Below, one piece after another: positions 37,885-46,736 of a stretch of DNA of 64,000 bases. The notes beneath the pieces are model-generated. The model made no database searches and had not been told where the DNA came from. It was given only the letters and a program-made list of their open reading frames with translations. Position 1 is the stretch's first letter. Every line of letters starts with the position of its first letter. The stretch is from JBBRBB01 sp963830175 (GTDB lineage: Bacteria > Bacteroidota > Bacteroidia > Chitinophagales > Chitinophagaceae), in NCBI GenBank assembly GCA_963830175.1, contig CAWHKV010000006.1, positions 124,001 through 188,000 on the forward strand. Direction: 5' to 3'. Position numbers and translations under genes: made by a program.

Positions 37885-39147
37885 ATGAAGATACTCCTCA
37901 AGAAAACCCGGATAGCTGACCCTGGATCTCCTTACAATGGTTTAGTAAAAGATATTCTAATTGATAATGGCACATTTACCGGGATAAATGACGAGATGGC
38001 TCAAGGTGATGATGTGCAGGTTATTGAAAATGCAACTATTTCTCCTGGTTGGGTTGATACATTTTCCTTATCAGGCGATCCCGGAAATGAGTACAAAGAA
38101 ACACTTGAAACACTTTCAGCAGCTGCAGCCGCAGGTGGTTACACGCATGCCTTCATGCTTCCCAATACCAACCCGGTAGTTCAAAATAAAAGCCAGGTAG
38201 AATATATTGTTCAACGGTCAAAATCATTACCTATACATATTTACCCGCTCGGTGCAGTTACAAAAAACTGCGAAGGGAAAGAGTTGGCAGAAATGTACGA
38301 TATGCAAAGCAACGGCGCCATAGCATTTACCGACGGGCTAAATCCTGTTCAATCCGCAGGCATATTAATTAAAGCGCTCGAATATGTTAAGGCTTTTAAT
38401 GGAACAGTTATTCAGGTTGCTAACGATAAAAGCATCGGAAAATTCGGGTTAATAAATGAAGGTATTATTTCAACAAGATTGGGGTTGCCTGGCATACCTG
38501 CAATTGCAGAAGAAATAATGATAGAACGCGATATTAAGCTAGCTGAATACACCAATTCAAAATTACATTTTACGGCCATTACCACAGAAAGGTCTGTTCA
38601 GCTTATTCAAAAGGCAAAAGATAATGGCTTACAAATAACCTGCGCGGTTACACCATATCATTTATTTTATTGTGACGAAGACATGCAGCAGTACGATACA
38701 AACCTGAAAGTAGATCCGCCTTTACGAACAAGGAAAGATATGATGGCTTTAAGAAAAGCTACATTAAATGGCGTGATAGACTGCATTTCTTCTCATCATC
38801 TTCCGCAGGACTGGGATAGCAAAACATGTGAATTTGAATATGCAAAATGTGGTATGATTGGTTTACAAACAAGCTACGCTGCAGCCAATACTGCACTTAG
38901 CAACCTTGATCCAGAAAAAATTGCTGCATTGTTTTCATTAAAAGCGCGAAACATTTTTGGGTTGCCACATGCAACTATTAAAGAAGGTAATCCTGCAGAT
39001 ATAACCATATACGATCCTATGCAAAATTTTTCCCTTACAAAAGCCAATAACAAAAGCAGGTCGTCTAATTCTCCTTTCTTCGATCAAGTCCTAAGTGGAA
39101 AAGTAATTGGCATTTATACAGCGGGAAAATTAACTTTGAATAAATAA
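37885..39147 (+). CDS. Dihydroorotase-like protein lacking the HxH metal motif
   Basis: The 420-residue amidohydrolase-fold protein aligns with dihydroorotase along its length: ISPGWVDTFSLSGDPGNEYKETLE, GGYTHAFMLPNTNPV, GLPGIPAIAEE, KVDPPLRTRKD and DCISSHHLPQD. In active enzymes PGFxDxHxH binds zinc; here D58 remains but the two histidines are F60 and L62, and TDHAPH is replaced by SSHHLPQ. Bacteroidota often carry such a copy. It may be a non-catalytic PyrC' partner of aspartate transcarbamoylase or work with another metal site. It leads a four-gene plus-strand cluster with DUF4199 and two glycosyltransferase genes. Confidence 0.85.
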   Translation: MKILLKKTRIADPGSPYNGLVKDILIDNGTFTGINDEMAQGDDVQVIENATISPGWVDTFSLSGDPGNEYKETLETLSAAAAAGGYTHAFMLPNTNPVVQNKSQVEYIVQRSKSLPIHIYPLGAVTKNCEGKELAEMYDMQSNGAIAFTDGLNPVQSAGILIKALEYVKAFNGTVIQVANDKSIGKFGLINEGIISTRLGLPGIPAIAEEIMIERDIKLAEYTNSKLHFTAITTERSVQLIQKAKDNGLQITCAVTPYHLFYCDEDMQQYDTNLKVDPPLRTRKDMMALRKATLNGVIDCISSHHLPQDWDSKTCEFEYAKCGMIGLQTSYAAANTALSNLDPEKIAALFSLKARNIFGLPHATIKEGNPADITIYDPMQNFSLTKANNKSRSSNSPFFDQVLSGKVIGIYTAGKLTLNK

Positions 39148-39152
39148 CTGCA

Positions 39153-39671
39153 ATGGAAAAAGAAATAACCACTCACATTGTAAAAGGAGTGATCATTACT
39201 TTAATCTTGATCGTTTTTGGACTGGTTACCTATTTTACCGGAACCTACATGAATAAAGCTGTTCAGTATATTCAGTATGTTATATTATTTGCCGGAATAA
39301 TTTGGTCTTGCATATTGTATGCTAACCAGCTTAATAATAATGTAACCTTTGGAAATATTTTTGCCCATGGTTTTAAAACAACCGCAGTTATAATGGCGCT
39401 TTTATGTGTTTACACTTTTATTTCCTTGAAATTTTTATTTCCTGAAATGCAGGATAAGATATTTATTGAAGCGCGTAAAAATATGGAGGCACAAGGTGCT
39501 GCTGATGCCGATATTGCAAAAGGACTTAAAATGATGAAGGATAATTTCATGGTATTTGCCATTGGGGGAATTCTTCTTATGTTTTCCATTTTCGGAGCTA
39601 TAGCATCTCTAATTGGTGCAGCGGTGGCAAAGAAAAAACCTACAGATCCTTTTACTAACCAAACCGTTTAA
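39153..39671 (+). CDS. DUF4199 membrane protein
   Basis: The 172-residue protein has four membrane helices (IVKGVIITLILIVFGLVTYF, IQYVILFAGIIWSCILYA, AVIMALLCVYTFISLKFLF, FAIGGILLMFSIFGAIASL) and matches the Bacteroidota DUF4199 family in length and layout. Function unknown. It starts five bases after the dihydroorotase-like gene and ends six bases before the GT2 gene, so it is part of one operon. The position next to glycosyltransferases suggests a role in envelope lipid or glycan handling (inference). Confidence 0.8.
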   Translation: MEKEITTHIVKGVIITLILIVFGLVTYFTGTYMNKAVQYIQYVILFAGIIWSCILYANQLNNNVTFGNIFAHGFKTTAVIMALLCVYTFISLKFLFPEMQDKIFIEARKNMEAQGAADADIAKGLKMMKDNFMVFAIGGILLMFSIFGAIASLIGAAVAKKKPTDPFTNQTV

Positions 39672-39677
39672 AACTGC

Positions 39678-40622
39678 ATGGATCTTTCTATAATCGTTCC
39701 ATTACTTAATGAAGAAGATTCATTGCCTGAACTTGCTGAATGGATCGAAAATGTTACCCGCGAGAATAATTATTCTTACGAAATAATTTTTGTAGATGAT
39801 GGTAGCAGTGATAACAGTTGGGCTGTAATTGAAAAGTTATCATTAAAAAATAACCAAATTAAAGGCATCCGGTTCCAGCGTAACTACGGTAAGTCTGCTG
39901 CCTTAAATGAGGGCTTCATGGCAGCAAAAGGAAACGTGATCATTACCATGGATGCTGACTTGCAAGACAGTCCTGAAGAAATTCCGGAACTTGTAAAAAT
40001 GATACAGGAGGAAGGTTATGATATGGTAAGTGGTTGGAAGAAAAAAAGGTTTGATAACAAGCTTACAAAAAACCTTCCTTCAAAAATTTACAACGCCGCC
40101 GCCAGGCGGGCCTCAGGCATTAAATTACACGATTTTAATTGTGGTCTTAAAGCCTATAAAAGTAAAGTAGTAAAAAGCATTGAGGTGTATGGTGAAATGC
40201 ACCGCTACATTCCTGTAATTGCAAAATGGGCAGGCTTTAAAAAGATCGGTGAAAAAGTAGTGGAACACCGGCCAAGAAAATATGGAGTAACAAAATTTGG
40301 CTGGGAAAGATTTATTAATGGTTTTCTTGATCTTTCTACCATAACTTTTGTAAGCAGGTTCGGTAAAAAGCCCATGCATTTTTTCGGTCTTTACGGTACG
40401 CTGTGCTTTATTCTTGGTTTCATAATTAGTGTTGCTGTTATTATTTCCAAAATTATAAATGGAGACAGTTACGCATTAACTAATAAACCGCTTTTCTATA
40501 TTGCACTCACTGCAATGATCATAGGTATGCAGTTATTTTTAACGGGATTTATTGCAGAGCTTATTGCCCGCAGTTCATCTGACCGTAATACTTACCTTAT
40601 AGAAAAAACTTTAGGTCTCTAA
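39678..40622 (+). CDS. Family 2 glycosyltransferase with C-terminal membrane helices
   Basis: The 314-residue protein is a polyprenyl-phosphate glycosyltransferase of the DPM1/GtrB type. It has LSIIVPLLNEEDSL, FVDDGSSDNSW, the MDADLQDSPEEIPEL acceptor and metal segment, and ends with two membrane helices (FGLYGTLCFILGFIISVAVI and FYIALTAMIIGMQLFLTGF). It should transfer a sugar from a nucleotide donor to a lipid carrier on the inner membrane. It sits between DUF4199 and a GT4 gene in an apparent operon. Confidence 0.88.
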   Translation: MDLSIIVPLLNEEDSLPELAEWIENVTRENNYSYEIIFVDDGSSDNSWAVIEKLSLKNNQIKGIRFQRNYGKSAALNEGFMAAKGNVIITMDADLQDSPEEIPELVKMIQEEGYDMVSGWKKKRFDNKLTKNLPSKIYNAAARRASGIKLHDFNCGLKAYKSKVVKSIEVYGEMHRYIPVIAKWAGFKKIGEKVVEHRPRKYGVTKFGWERFINGFLDLSTITFVSRFGKKPMHFFGLYGTLCFILGFIISVAVIISKIINGDSYALTNKPLFYIALTAMIIGMQLFLTGFIAELIARSSSDRNTYLIEKTLGL

Positions 40623-40653
40623 TTCCCTGCACATTAAATCATTGTTTCTTTTG

Positions 40654-41787
40654 ATGCAGAAAATTGTAATCATAGGTCCGGCGCATCCGTTACGTGGTGG
40701 TCTGGCATCTTTCAACGAAAGGCTTGCGTTGCAATTTTTGCAAGAGGGCAATGAGGTGCATATTTATACATTCAGCCTGCAATATCCCGGGTTTCTTTTT
40801 CCAGGTACAACGCAATACTCTACAGAACCGAAACCGGAAAATATTCCGATAAAAGTCTGTATCAATTCTGTTAACCCAGCTAATTGGTTCGTTGTAGGCA
40901 ATGAGTTAAAAAACAATCGTCCGGATATTATTGTTGTTCGGTACTGGTTACCTTTTATGGGACCGGCACTCGGCACCATATTAAGAATTGTAAAAAAGAA
41001 TAATCATACTAAAATCATTTGCATTGCAGACAATGTAATTCCACATGAAAAAAGACCGGGCGATAAACAATTCACCAAATATTTTATTAAGCCTGTAGAT
41101 GCATTCATCACGATGAGCCAGGGTGTGATGCAGCAATTACGGCAACTCACTAATAAACCTGCAACAATTGCAGTGCATCCCTTGTACGACAATTTTGGAG
41201 ATAAAATAGATAAAGCGACTGCCCGCAAACATTTACAAATTAATGGGCAGGAAAGGATAATACTTTTTTTCGGATTTATTAGAAAATATAAGGGACTGGA
41301 TATTCTGTTAAATGCCATGAAAATATTAATTCAACAGGCATATCCTTTTAATGAAATAAAATTGCTTGTGGCAGGAGAATATTATGAAGACAGGAAACCA
41401 TATGATGAACTTATAAATGATTTAGGTATTGCAAGCAACCTTATTCTGCACACAAGTTTTATTAAAGACAGCGATGTGAAATATTATTTAAGTGCAGCCG
41501 ATTTTGTTATTCAGCCCTATCGAAGTGCAACACAAAGTGGGGTTACACCACTCGCCTATCATTTTGATAAACCAATGCTGGTAACCAATGTTGGTGGTTT
41601 ACCGCAACTTGTGCCTGATAGAAAAGTAGGACTTGTTGCAGAACCAAACGCACAATCTATTGCAGAAAAAATAATGGAGTTGTATAGTTTAGGTGAAGAA
41701 TTTTTTCTTCCAAATCTCATCGAAGAAAAAAAACAATACTCGTGGAAAAAACTTACCCAGACCATACACGAAATGGCATCACATTAA
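40654..41787 (+). CDS. Family 4 glycosyltransferase
   Basis: The 377-residue protein has the GT-B fold: the N-terminal GPAHPLRGGLASFNERLA donor/acceptor loop and a C-terminal domain with LFFGFIRKYKGLDILLNAM, FVIQPYRSATQSGVTPLAY and VTNVGGLPQLV, whose E/D-rich parts bind the nucleotide sugar. A retaining transfer to a lipid or glycan acceptor is expected. ATG 40654 (MQKIVIIGPAHP) is preferred to the upstream frame start, 31 bases after the GT2 gene. The pair GT2-GT4 suggests assembly of a glycolipid or surface polysaccharide. Confidence 0.87.
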   Translation: MQKIVIIGPAHPLRGGLASFNERLALQFLQEGNEVHIYTFSLQYPGFLFPGTTQYSTEPKPENIPIKVCINSVNPANWFVVGNELKNNRPDIIVVRYWLPFMGPALGTILRIVKKNNHTKIICIADNVIPHEKRPGDKQFTKYFIKPVDAFITMSQGVMQQLRQLTNKPATIAVHPLYDNFGDKIDKATARKHLQINGQERIILFFGFIRKYKGLDILLNAMKILIQQAYPFNEIKLLVAGEYYEDRKPYDELINDLGIASNLILHTSFIKDSDVKYYLSAADFVIQPYRSATQSGVTPLAYHFDKPMLVTNVGGLPQLVPDRKVGLVAEPNAQSIAEKIMELYSLGEEFFLPNLIEEKKQYSWKKLTQTIHEMASH

Positions 41788-41793
41788 TAAAAT

Positions 41794-42576
41794 TTATTTT
41801 CCCCATCCCCATTGCAAAAACAATGGAAAAGCTTTTGCCCAGGTTTGCACATCGTGTTTTCCATCAGGCAATTCAACGTAGGTTATATCGTCACGGGAAT
41901 ATCCCTTTTTTGTCAATTCCTTTATCAAATCAATGGTATCGTCTATTGAATCTATAATACCATTGTTGTTGCGGTCAAGTGCTTCATCCATTGCACCACA
42001 TTCAAAAAAGAATTGCAATCCTTTTTTGTGTTCGCTATTTCTTACTTGCTGGTGCATTATCCTATGATTGTCTTCATCAAATCCATCTTCATAGCCCTTA
42101 TTCCGCCACCACAAAGACCCACTGAAAATACCAGCCCTTGAAAATTCGTCAGGATGGTTCCAAACAATATCAAGAGCGCTCAATCCGCCCAGGGAAAAAC
42201 CCGCAAATGCTTTTTCATGAAACTGGTAAAGATGATAAGTGTTTGTAATATAGGGAAGCAATTCTTCAAAAATAAATTTTGTATATAAACCAGCCTTGGC
42301 TCCCCTGCCTTTGTAATCTGGTGTGGATGCAATTCCATACTCCATTTTTCGATCTGCACTGCAATGAATTCCTATACACAAAACGGGAGCAATTGTTTTG
42401 GAAGATATTAATGGTTTAATGATTTCTTCAAAAGGCATTCGAACAAGATCTTGTCCATCATTAATAAGAAGAAGTGATAATTGGGAAGGATTTAAAATGT
42501 TTAATGGCAGGTATGCATCTATTAAAACATCACGCTTTAAATGCTTTGAGTAAATTACTTTTCTTTCAATAATCAT
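41794..42576 (-). CDS. Esterase, alpha/beta hydrolase (enterochelin-esterase-like)
   Basis: The 260-residue protein has the esterase D/Fes-type fold: ...IDAYLPLN, LLLINDGQDL, AGFSLGGLSALD (serine nucleophile in GFSLGG) and DGKHDVQTW (catalytic His region). A segment with Asp-rich calcium-like spacing (LDRNNNGIIDSIDDTID) is unusual. It probably cleaves carboxyl esters; the substrate is unknown. ATG 42576 has a GGGG-rich ribosome-site-like sequence (AGGGGATACC) before it, whereas the longer frame to 42615 lacks this. It converges with the GT4 gene six bases away. Confidence 0.8.
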   Translation of the reverse strand: MIIERKVIYSKHLKRDVLIDAYLPLNILNPSQLSLLLINDGQDLVRMPFEEIIKPLISSKTIAPVLCIGIHCSADRKMEYGIASTPDYKGRGAKAGLYTKFIFEELLPYITNTYHLYQFHEKAFAGFSLGGLSALDIVWNHPDEFSRAGIFSGSLWWRNKGYEDGFDEDNHRIMHQQVRNSEHKKGLQFFFECGAMDEALDRNNNGIIDSIDDTIDLIKELTKKGYSRDDITYVELPDGKHDVQTWAKAFPLFLQWGWGK

Positions 42577-42729
42577 GGTATCCCCTGCTTCTCTTTCATT
42601 ACCCATAAACGCCAAATATAATTAAGTAATTTTTCAGTAATTAAAAATTTTCATACCTAACTTGTTGCACTATGATAATTGTTTTTTATTTTAGAATGCA
42701 CCCAGAATTTATTACATAAAATTATTGAC

Positions 42730-43683
42730 ATGAAAAAGATAGGCATACTCTACGGGCAGGAAAGAACCTTTCCTAAAGCATTTATTGAAAAGGTGAATGG
42801 AACTAAAAAAGATGGAATTATTGCAGAGCCCGTACACATAGATAAAGTGGTACAGGGAGAGCCTTGTGGTTATGCGGTAATAATAGACCGCATAAGCCAG
42901 GATATACCATTTTACAGGGCATACCTTAAAAATGCCGCCCTTACGGGCACAACCGTTATTAATAATCCTTTTTGGTGGAGTGCTGACGAAAAATTCTTTA
43001 ATAATTGCCTGGCTACAAAGATTAATGTTCCGGTGCCAAACACAGTTATTCTCCCTTCCCGCGATTTGCCGCCCGATACCTCAAACAATTCATTTGAAAA
43101 CCTTGCGTACCCACTGGATTGGGAAAGCATTTTTTCTTATATAGGATTTCCCGCTTACATGAAACCTTTCGCCGGGGGCGGATGGAAAAGTGTTTACAAA
43201 GTAACTGGGTCTGAAGATTTTTTTGATAAGCATGCAGAAACCGGTCAACTGGTAATGATGCTGCAGGAAGAGATCGTATTTGAAGAATACTACCGCTGCT
43301 ATTGCATAGGCGGTAAGCATGTGCGTATTATGCCGTATGAACCACGCAACCCCCACCATTTAAGATATGCTGCAGATTTTAAACCAACTAAGGCAAAGCT
43401 GGATGAAATGGAAGAAATTGTACTAAGATTAAATCAATATTTAGGTTACGACTTTAATACTGTTGAACTGGCTTTACGGGATGGCGTGCCCTATGCCATT
43501 GACTTTTGCAACCCTGCTCCAGATGCTGATAAGGCAAGTGTAGGTGAAGAAAATTTTGCCTGGGTGGTAGATACTGCGGCTAATTATGCTATAGAAAAAG
43601 CATTATCTAATGATGCCGGATTGGATAACCTTACATGGGGCGAGTACGTAAAAAGAAGCAGCAATAAGCAACCTTTGTTTTAG
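42730..43683 (+). CDS. ATP-grasp domain protein
   Basis: The 317-residue protein has ATP-grasp features: ATP-binding central segments YMKPFAGGGWKSVYKV and MLQEEIVFEEYYRCY, and the metal-binding C-terminal NTVELALRDGVPYAIDFCNPAPDAD. It should ligate a carboxylate to an amine or similar nucleophile with ATP. The N-terminal MKKIGILYGQERTFPKAFIEKV is not a lid region that I recognise, and no close named family comes to mind. ATG 42730 is chosen over 42679 because the upstream extension is AT-rich and unlike protein. The GCS2 gene follows at 50 bases, so the two probably form a small biosynthetic unit. Confidence 0.75.
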   Translation: MKKIGILYGQERTFPKAFIEKVNGTKKDGIIAEPVHIDKVVQGEPCGYAVIIDRISQDIPFYRAYLKNAALTGTTVINNPFWWSADEKFFNNCLATKINVPVPNTVILPSRDLPPDTSNNSFENLAYPLDWESIFSYIGFPAYMKPFAGGGWKSVYKVTGSEDFFDKHAETGQLVMMLQEEIVFEEYYRCYCIGGKHVRIMPYEPRNPHHLRYAADFKPTKAKLDEMEEIVLRLNQYLGYDFNTVELALRDGVPYAIDFCNPAPDADKASVGEENFAWVVDTAANYAIEKALSNDAGLDNLTWGEYVKRSSNKQPLF

Positions 43684-43733
43684 TTCACCTTTTTCAGTAG
43701 TAACATAAAGCATTCAAAAGCACACATAAATCT

Positions 43734-44843
43734 ATGGCAGGTTTAACCTACAAACATTTTACCCTAGGCGTAGAAGAAGAATACATGGTTATAGATCCGC
43801 AAACACGGGAACTAACCAGCCATGAACAGAAAATTGTAACAGAAGGGCAAAAAATTATAAAAGACAAGGTGAAGGCCGAAATGCACCAGGCCGTGGTTGA
43901 GGTGGGTACAGATATTTGCCAGGATATAGAAGAAGCGGTTCGGGATGTAACCACTTTACGCCAAACTATTTCTGGCATTGCTGAAAGCCTTGGGTTTTGG
44001 GTGGGGGCTTCGGGCACGCATCCTTTTAGCCACTGGCAAAGTCAGCTTATAACCGATCATGCCCGGTATAGCCAGATTGTTAATGAATTGCAGGAAGCTG
44101 CAAGAAGCAACCTCATTTTCGGACTTCATGTACATGTTGGTATGGAAGACAGGCGCCTTGCCATACATATTGCCAATTCGGCCAGGTACTTTTTACCGCA
44201 TGTGTATGCCTTAAGTACCAACTCACCTTTTTGGGAAGGAAGAATAACCGGCTACAAATCATTCAGAACAAAAGTTTTTGATAAGTTTCCCCGCACAGGT
44301 ATTCCCGAATTTTTTGAAAGCATTGAAGCATACGACAACTTTGTAAACCTGCTTATTAAAACAAACTGCATAGACAACGCCAAAAAAATATGGTGGGACC
44401 TCCGCGTTCACCCGTTTTTTAATACAGTAGAGTTTAGGATTTGTGATGTGCCAATGACTATTAATGAGACGATTACTATTACAGCATTGTTCCAGGCTAT
44501 TTGTGCAAAATTGTATAAGCTGCGCATGCAGAATATGAACTTTATGATGTACCAGCGAGCTCTAATTAATGAGAATAAGTGGAGGGCCGGCAGGTATGGC
44601 ATAGATGGTTCCCTCATAGATTTCGGTAAAGAGTCTGAAGTAAACACACGGGTATTGATCTATGAATTATTAGACTTTATAGATGATGTGGTTGACCACC
44701 TTGGCAGCCGCCATATAGTTAACTACGTTTCACAAATACTTGAACAGGGCACGGGAGCAGACCGGCAACTTGCCGTTTTTGAACAGAATAATAATTTGGT
44801 TGAAGTGGTAGATTACATACACAGCCAGTTTCTTGCGGGGTAA
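43734..44843 (+). CDS. Carboxylate-amine ligase (GCS2/YbdK family)
   Basis: The 369-residue protein matches the glutamate-cysteine ligase type 2 family: LGVEEEYMVIDPQTREL at the N-terminus, EVGTDIC, FGLHVHVGMED (ligand and metal histidines) and WWDLRVHPFFNTVEFRICD. It uses ATP to join an amino acid's carboxyl group to an amine. It is related to E. coli YbdK and to EgtA-like ligases, but the real amino acids are not known. It follows an ATP-grasp gene and precedes a lipoprotein gene by 26 bases. Confidence 0.9.
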   Translation: MAGLTYKHFTLGVEEEYMVIDPQTRELTSHEQKIVTEGQKIIKDKVKAEMHQAVVEVGTDICQDIEEAVRDVTTLRQTISGIAESLGFWVGASGTHPFSHWQSQLITDHARYSQIVNELQEAARSNLIFGLHVHVGMEDRRLAIHIANSARYFLPHVYALSTNSPFWEGRITGYKSFRTKVFDKFPRTGIPEFFESIEAYDNFVNLLIKTNCIDNAKKIWWDLRVHPFFNTVEFRICDVPMTINETITITALFQAICAKLYKLRMQNMNFMMYQRALINENKWRAGRYGIDGSLIDFGKESEVNTRVLIYELLDFIDDVVDHLGSRHIVNYVSQILEQGTGADRQLAVFEQNNNLVEVVDYIHSQFLAG

Positions 44844-44869
44844 AATTGCGAAGACGTAAAAATAACAAT

Positions 44870-45466
44870 ATGAAAAAGTTAGTCGCGTATTTAAGCTTGT
44901 TTTCCCTGCTATCCTGCGGTGGTGATGAGGGTTTTAAAACCATTGAAGTAATTGCGAATAACGATGCGAAGATCGATGCAACTGGCAAAAAAATAACCGT
45001 AGGATCAACCGGTTATCTTAATAAAACACTTAATTATACAACCTCAGAAGGTGTAAACATTTTACTTTTTTATAATGGAAAACAAATTGAGTTAAGTATT
45101 CCCGATAATGGGTATTATTTACTCAATGCAAAAACAAACGATACCATTATTGGCAGCCTGCAGGTTTATTTAAAACCGGAAGAAGCCAGTCGAACAATAA
45201 CACAGGACGAACTGTTGCAGCGACTCGATTCTTTACGGCTGCTTGTAGAAAATAAAAATGTAAATGAAGGAAATAATAATTTTTTTATTCTGCCCAATAC
45301 TGTTGCGAAGATTTCCGGCAACAAAAATGTTCAAATTGTTGCGCCTTATCATCAATTGAAATTCATTGAGACCATCGAAGCAAATCCTGAGGTATACCGT
45401 TTCTACACCATCAGCGAAATAAGGGCAACCATTAAAAAGCTAGAATCACTTACAGAGCAGAGGTAA
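44870..45466 (+). CDS. Lipoprotein of unknown function
   Basis: The 198-residue protein begins with a lipoprotein signal (LVAYLSLFSLLSCGGD, C at about residue 16). The mature part is beta-rich in its first half (KTIEVIANNDAKIDATGKKI, SEGVNILLFYNGKQI) and has a helix-rich tail (ISEIRATIKKLESL). No motif that I know is present. ATG 44870 directly precedes the hydrophobic signal; the frame at 44846 adds RRRKNNN. It lies 26 bases after the carboxylate-amine ligase gene and may be in the same transcript. Confidence 0.65.
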   Translation: MKKLVAYLSLFSLLSCGGDEGFKTIEVIANNDAKIDATGKKITVGSTGYLNKTLNYTTSEGVNILLFYNGKQIELSIPDNGYYLLNAKTNDTIIGSLQVYLKPEEASRTITQDELLQRLDSLRLLVENKNVNEGNNNFFILPNTVAKISGNKNVQIVAPYHQLKFIETIEANPEVYRFYTISEIRATIKKLESLTEQR

Positions 45467-45556
45467 TAAGAGTTTTCTAACTGGTATATACCACCATGGT
45501 AAAATATTTACCTGTTTGGCATGATAATTTTAAATGTATATCTAAAATTATCAATT

Positions 45557-46012
45557 ATGACAAACTCAAAAGAAGCTATAGAGATCCTTAACGATCTTAT
45601 CCTGATTAATAATGATAGGATCAATGGCTATGAAAGAGCCATGGAGGAATTAAAAGATGAAGATGAAGATCTGAAAACATTATTCGCCGAATTCATAGAT
45701 CAAAGCCGCCAAAACAAAATGACCCTTGGAAAAGAAGTTCAGGTACTGGGCGGAGAAATGGATAAGGGAACAACTAACAGTGGCAAGATCTATAGGGCAT
45801 GGATGGATGTAAAAGCGGTGTTTACAGGTCACAGCAGGCATTCTGTTTTAGCCAACTGTGAGTTCGGAGAAGATGCTGCACAAAAAGCTTATTTAACTGC
45901 ATTAAAATCAGACGATTTACCTGCTTATTTAAGGGAGTTGGTTGAGGAGCAACAAAGCAACCTGATGGATGCACACGATGAAATTAAAAACTTAAGAGAC
46001 CAATACGCTTAA
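45557..46012 (+). CDS. PA2169/DUF2383-family four-helix protein
   Basis: The 151-residue cytoplasmic protein resembles ferritin-like four-helix DUF2383 proteins: EILNDLILINNDRINGYERAMEEL, then LKTLFAEFIDQSRQNKMTLGKEV, SRHSVLANCEFGEDAAQKAYLTAL, and a C-terminal helix with EEQQSNLMDAHDEIKNLRD. Glu and His in helix positions could bind metal, but this is inference. Family members are linked with stress responses in other bacteria. ATG 45557 is chosen because the frame's earlier start is unlike coding sequence. The next small gene follows at 27 bases. Confidence 0.75.
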   Translation: MTNSKEAIEILNDLILINNDRINGYERAMEELKDEDEDLKTLFAEFIDQSRQNKMTLGKEVQVLGGEMDKGTTNSGKIYRAWMDVKAVFTGHSRHSVLANCEFGEDAAQKAYLTALKSDDLPAYLRELVEEQQSNLMDAHDEIKNLRDQYA

Positions 46013-46039
46013 TTTCTTCATCACCCTTAAACTATATGT

Positions 46040-46312
46040 ATGAAGAAGATACGTGTTCCATTCAACGGTAAAGGGCATACAATTTCTTATAAAGTAGAAA
46101 CAATCGATCTTAGTATGACCCCTGTTGGGTATATGAATGTGTATTCAGTTTTTGTAGATGACCCTGAGTTAGAAAAAATTTCAGGGGGAAATTTTACCAT
46201 TCTGCACAACAGTACTCAAACCATTCAGCCATGTTTTGATTATGCTTATACTGAGCAATACAATTTAAGGAAAACCATTGCCCAGCAGATCATGAATAAT
46301 GCAACTGAATAA
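46040..46312 (+). CDS. Small hypothetical protein
   Basis: The 90-residue protein (MKKIRVPFNGKGHTISYKVE) has no signal or membrane segment. It looks like a small beta-rich fold (YMNVYSVFVDD, NFTILHNSTQTI) with a helical tail (YNLRKTIAQQIMNNATE). I do not recognise the family. It starts 27 bases after the DUF2383 gene and is followed by a strong terminator, so the two are likely co-transcribed. Confidence 0.6.
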   Translation: MKKIRVPFNGKGHTISYKVETIDLSMTPVGYMNVYSVFVDDPELEKISGGNFTILHNSTQTIQPCFDYAYTEQYNLRKTIAQQIMNNATE

Positions 46313-46328
46313 GTTTTATCGGGCTTAT

Positions 46329-46363
46329 AAAAAATGGACAGGTACGCAACCTGTCCATTTTTT
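46329..46363 (+). terminator. Strong bidirectional terminator
   Basis: A 15-base-pair hairpin (AAAAAATGGACAGGT, ACGCA loop, ACCTGTCCATTTTTT) with an A-run before and a T-run after it, 17 bases past the small protein's stop codon. Confidence 0.9.
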
Positions 46364-46420
46364 ATTATGCTTTGCTCAGAATTTAAAATTTATAATTTTA
46401 CAAAAATCAATGTATTAAAT

Positions 46421-46729
46421 ATGTTTTTAGTGCAACTATTCTTACCCCTTTACGACAATGAAGGAAATAAATTTAATAAAAGTTATTTCGCATATACCCG
46501 CAGGTTGCTTGTGCAGGAGTTTGGAGGTGTAACTGTTTACAATCGTGCACCTGCCGAAGGTTTGTGGCAGGATGAAAATGGAGAAGTTTCAAAAGACGAT
46601 ATTATTATTTTCGAGGTTATGACAAAAAAGATTAAGAAAACCTGGTGGAAAGGATTTAAAAAAATTGTAAAAAATACTTTTAGCCAGAAAGAAATAATGG
46701 TTAGAAGCATGACCTATGAAAGCATATAA
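46421..46729 (+). CDS. Small hypothetical protein
   Basis: The 102-residue protein begins MFLVQLFLPLYDNEGNKF and has a helical and basic centre and tail (KKIKKTWWKGFKKIVKNTFSQKE). The segment FAYTRRLLVQEFGGVTVYNRAPAEG resembles small stress-type or dimeric alpha/beta proteins. No named family is assigned. ATG 46421 is preferred because the frame's first start (46334) lies inside the terminator hairpin. It converges with dsbD seven bases away. Confidence 0.55.
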   Translation: MFLVQLFLPLYDNEGNKFNKSYFAYTRRLLVQEFGGVTVYNRAPAEGLWQDENGEVSKDDIIIFEVMTKKIKKTWWKGFKKIVKNTFSQKEIMVRSMTYESI

Positions 46730-46736
46730 AATGGTG

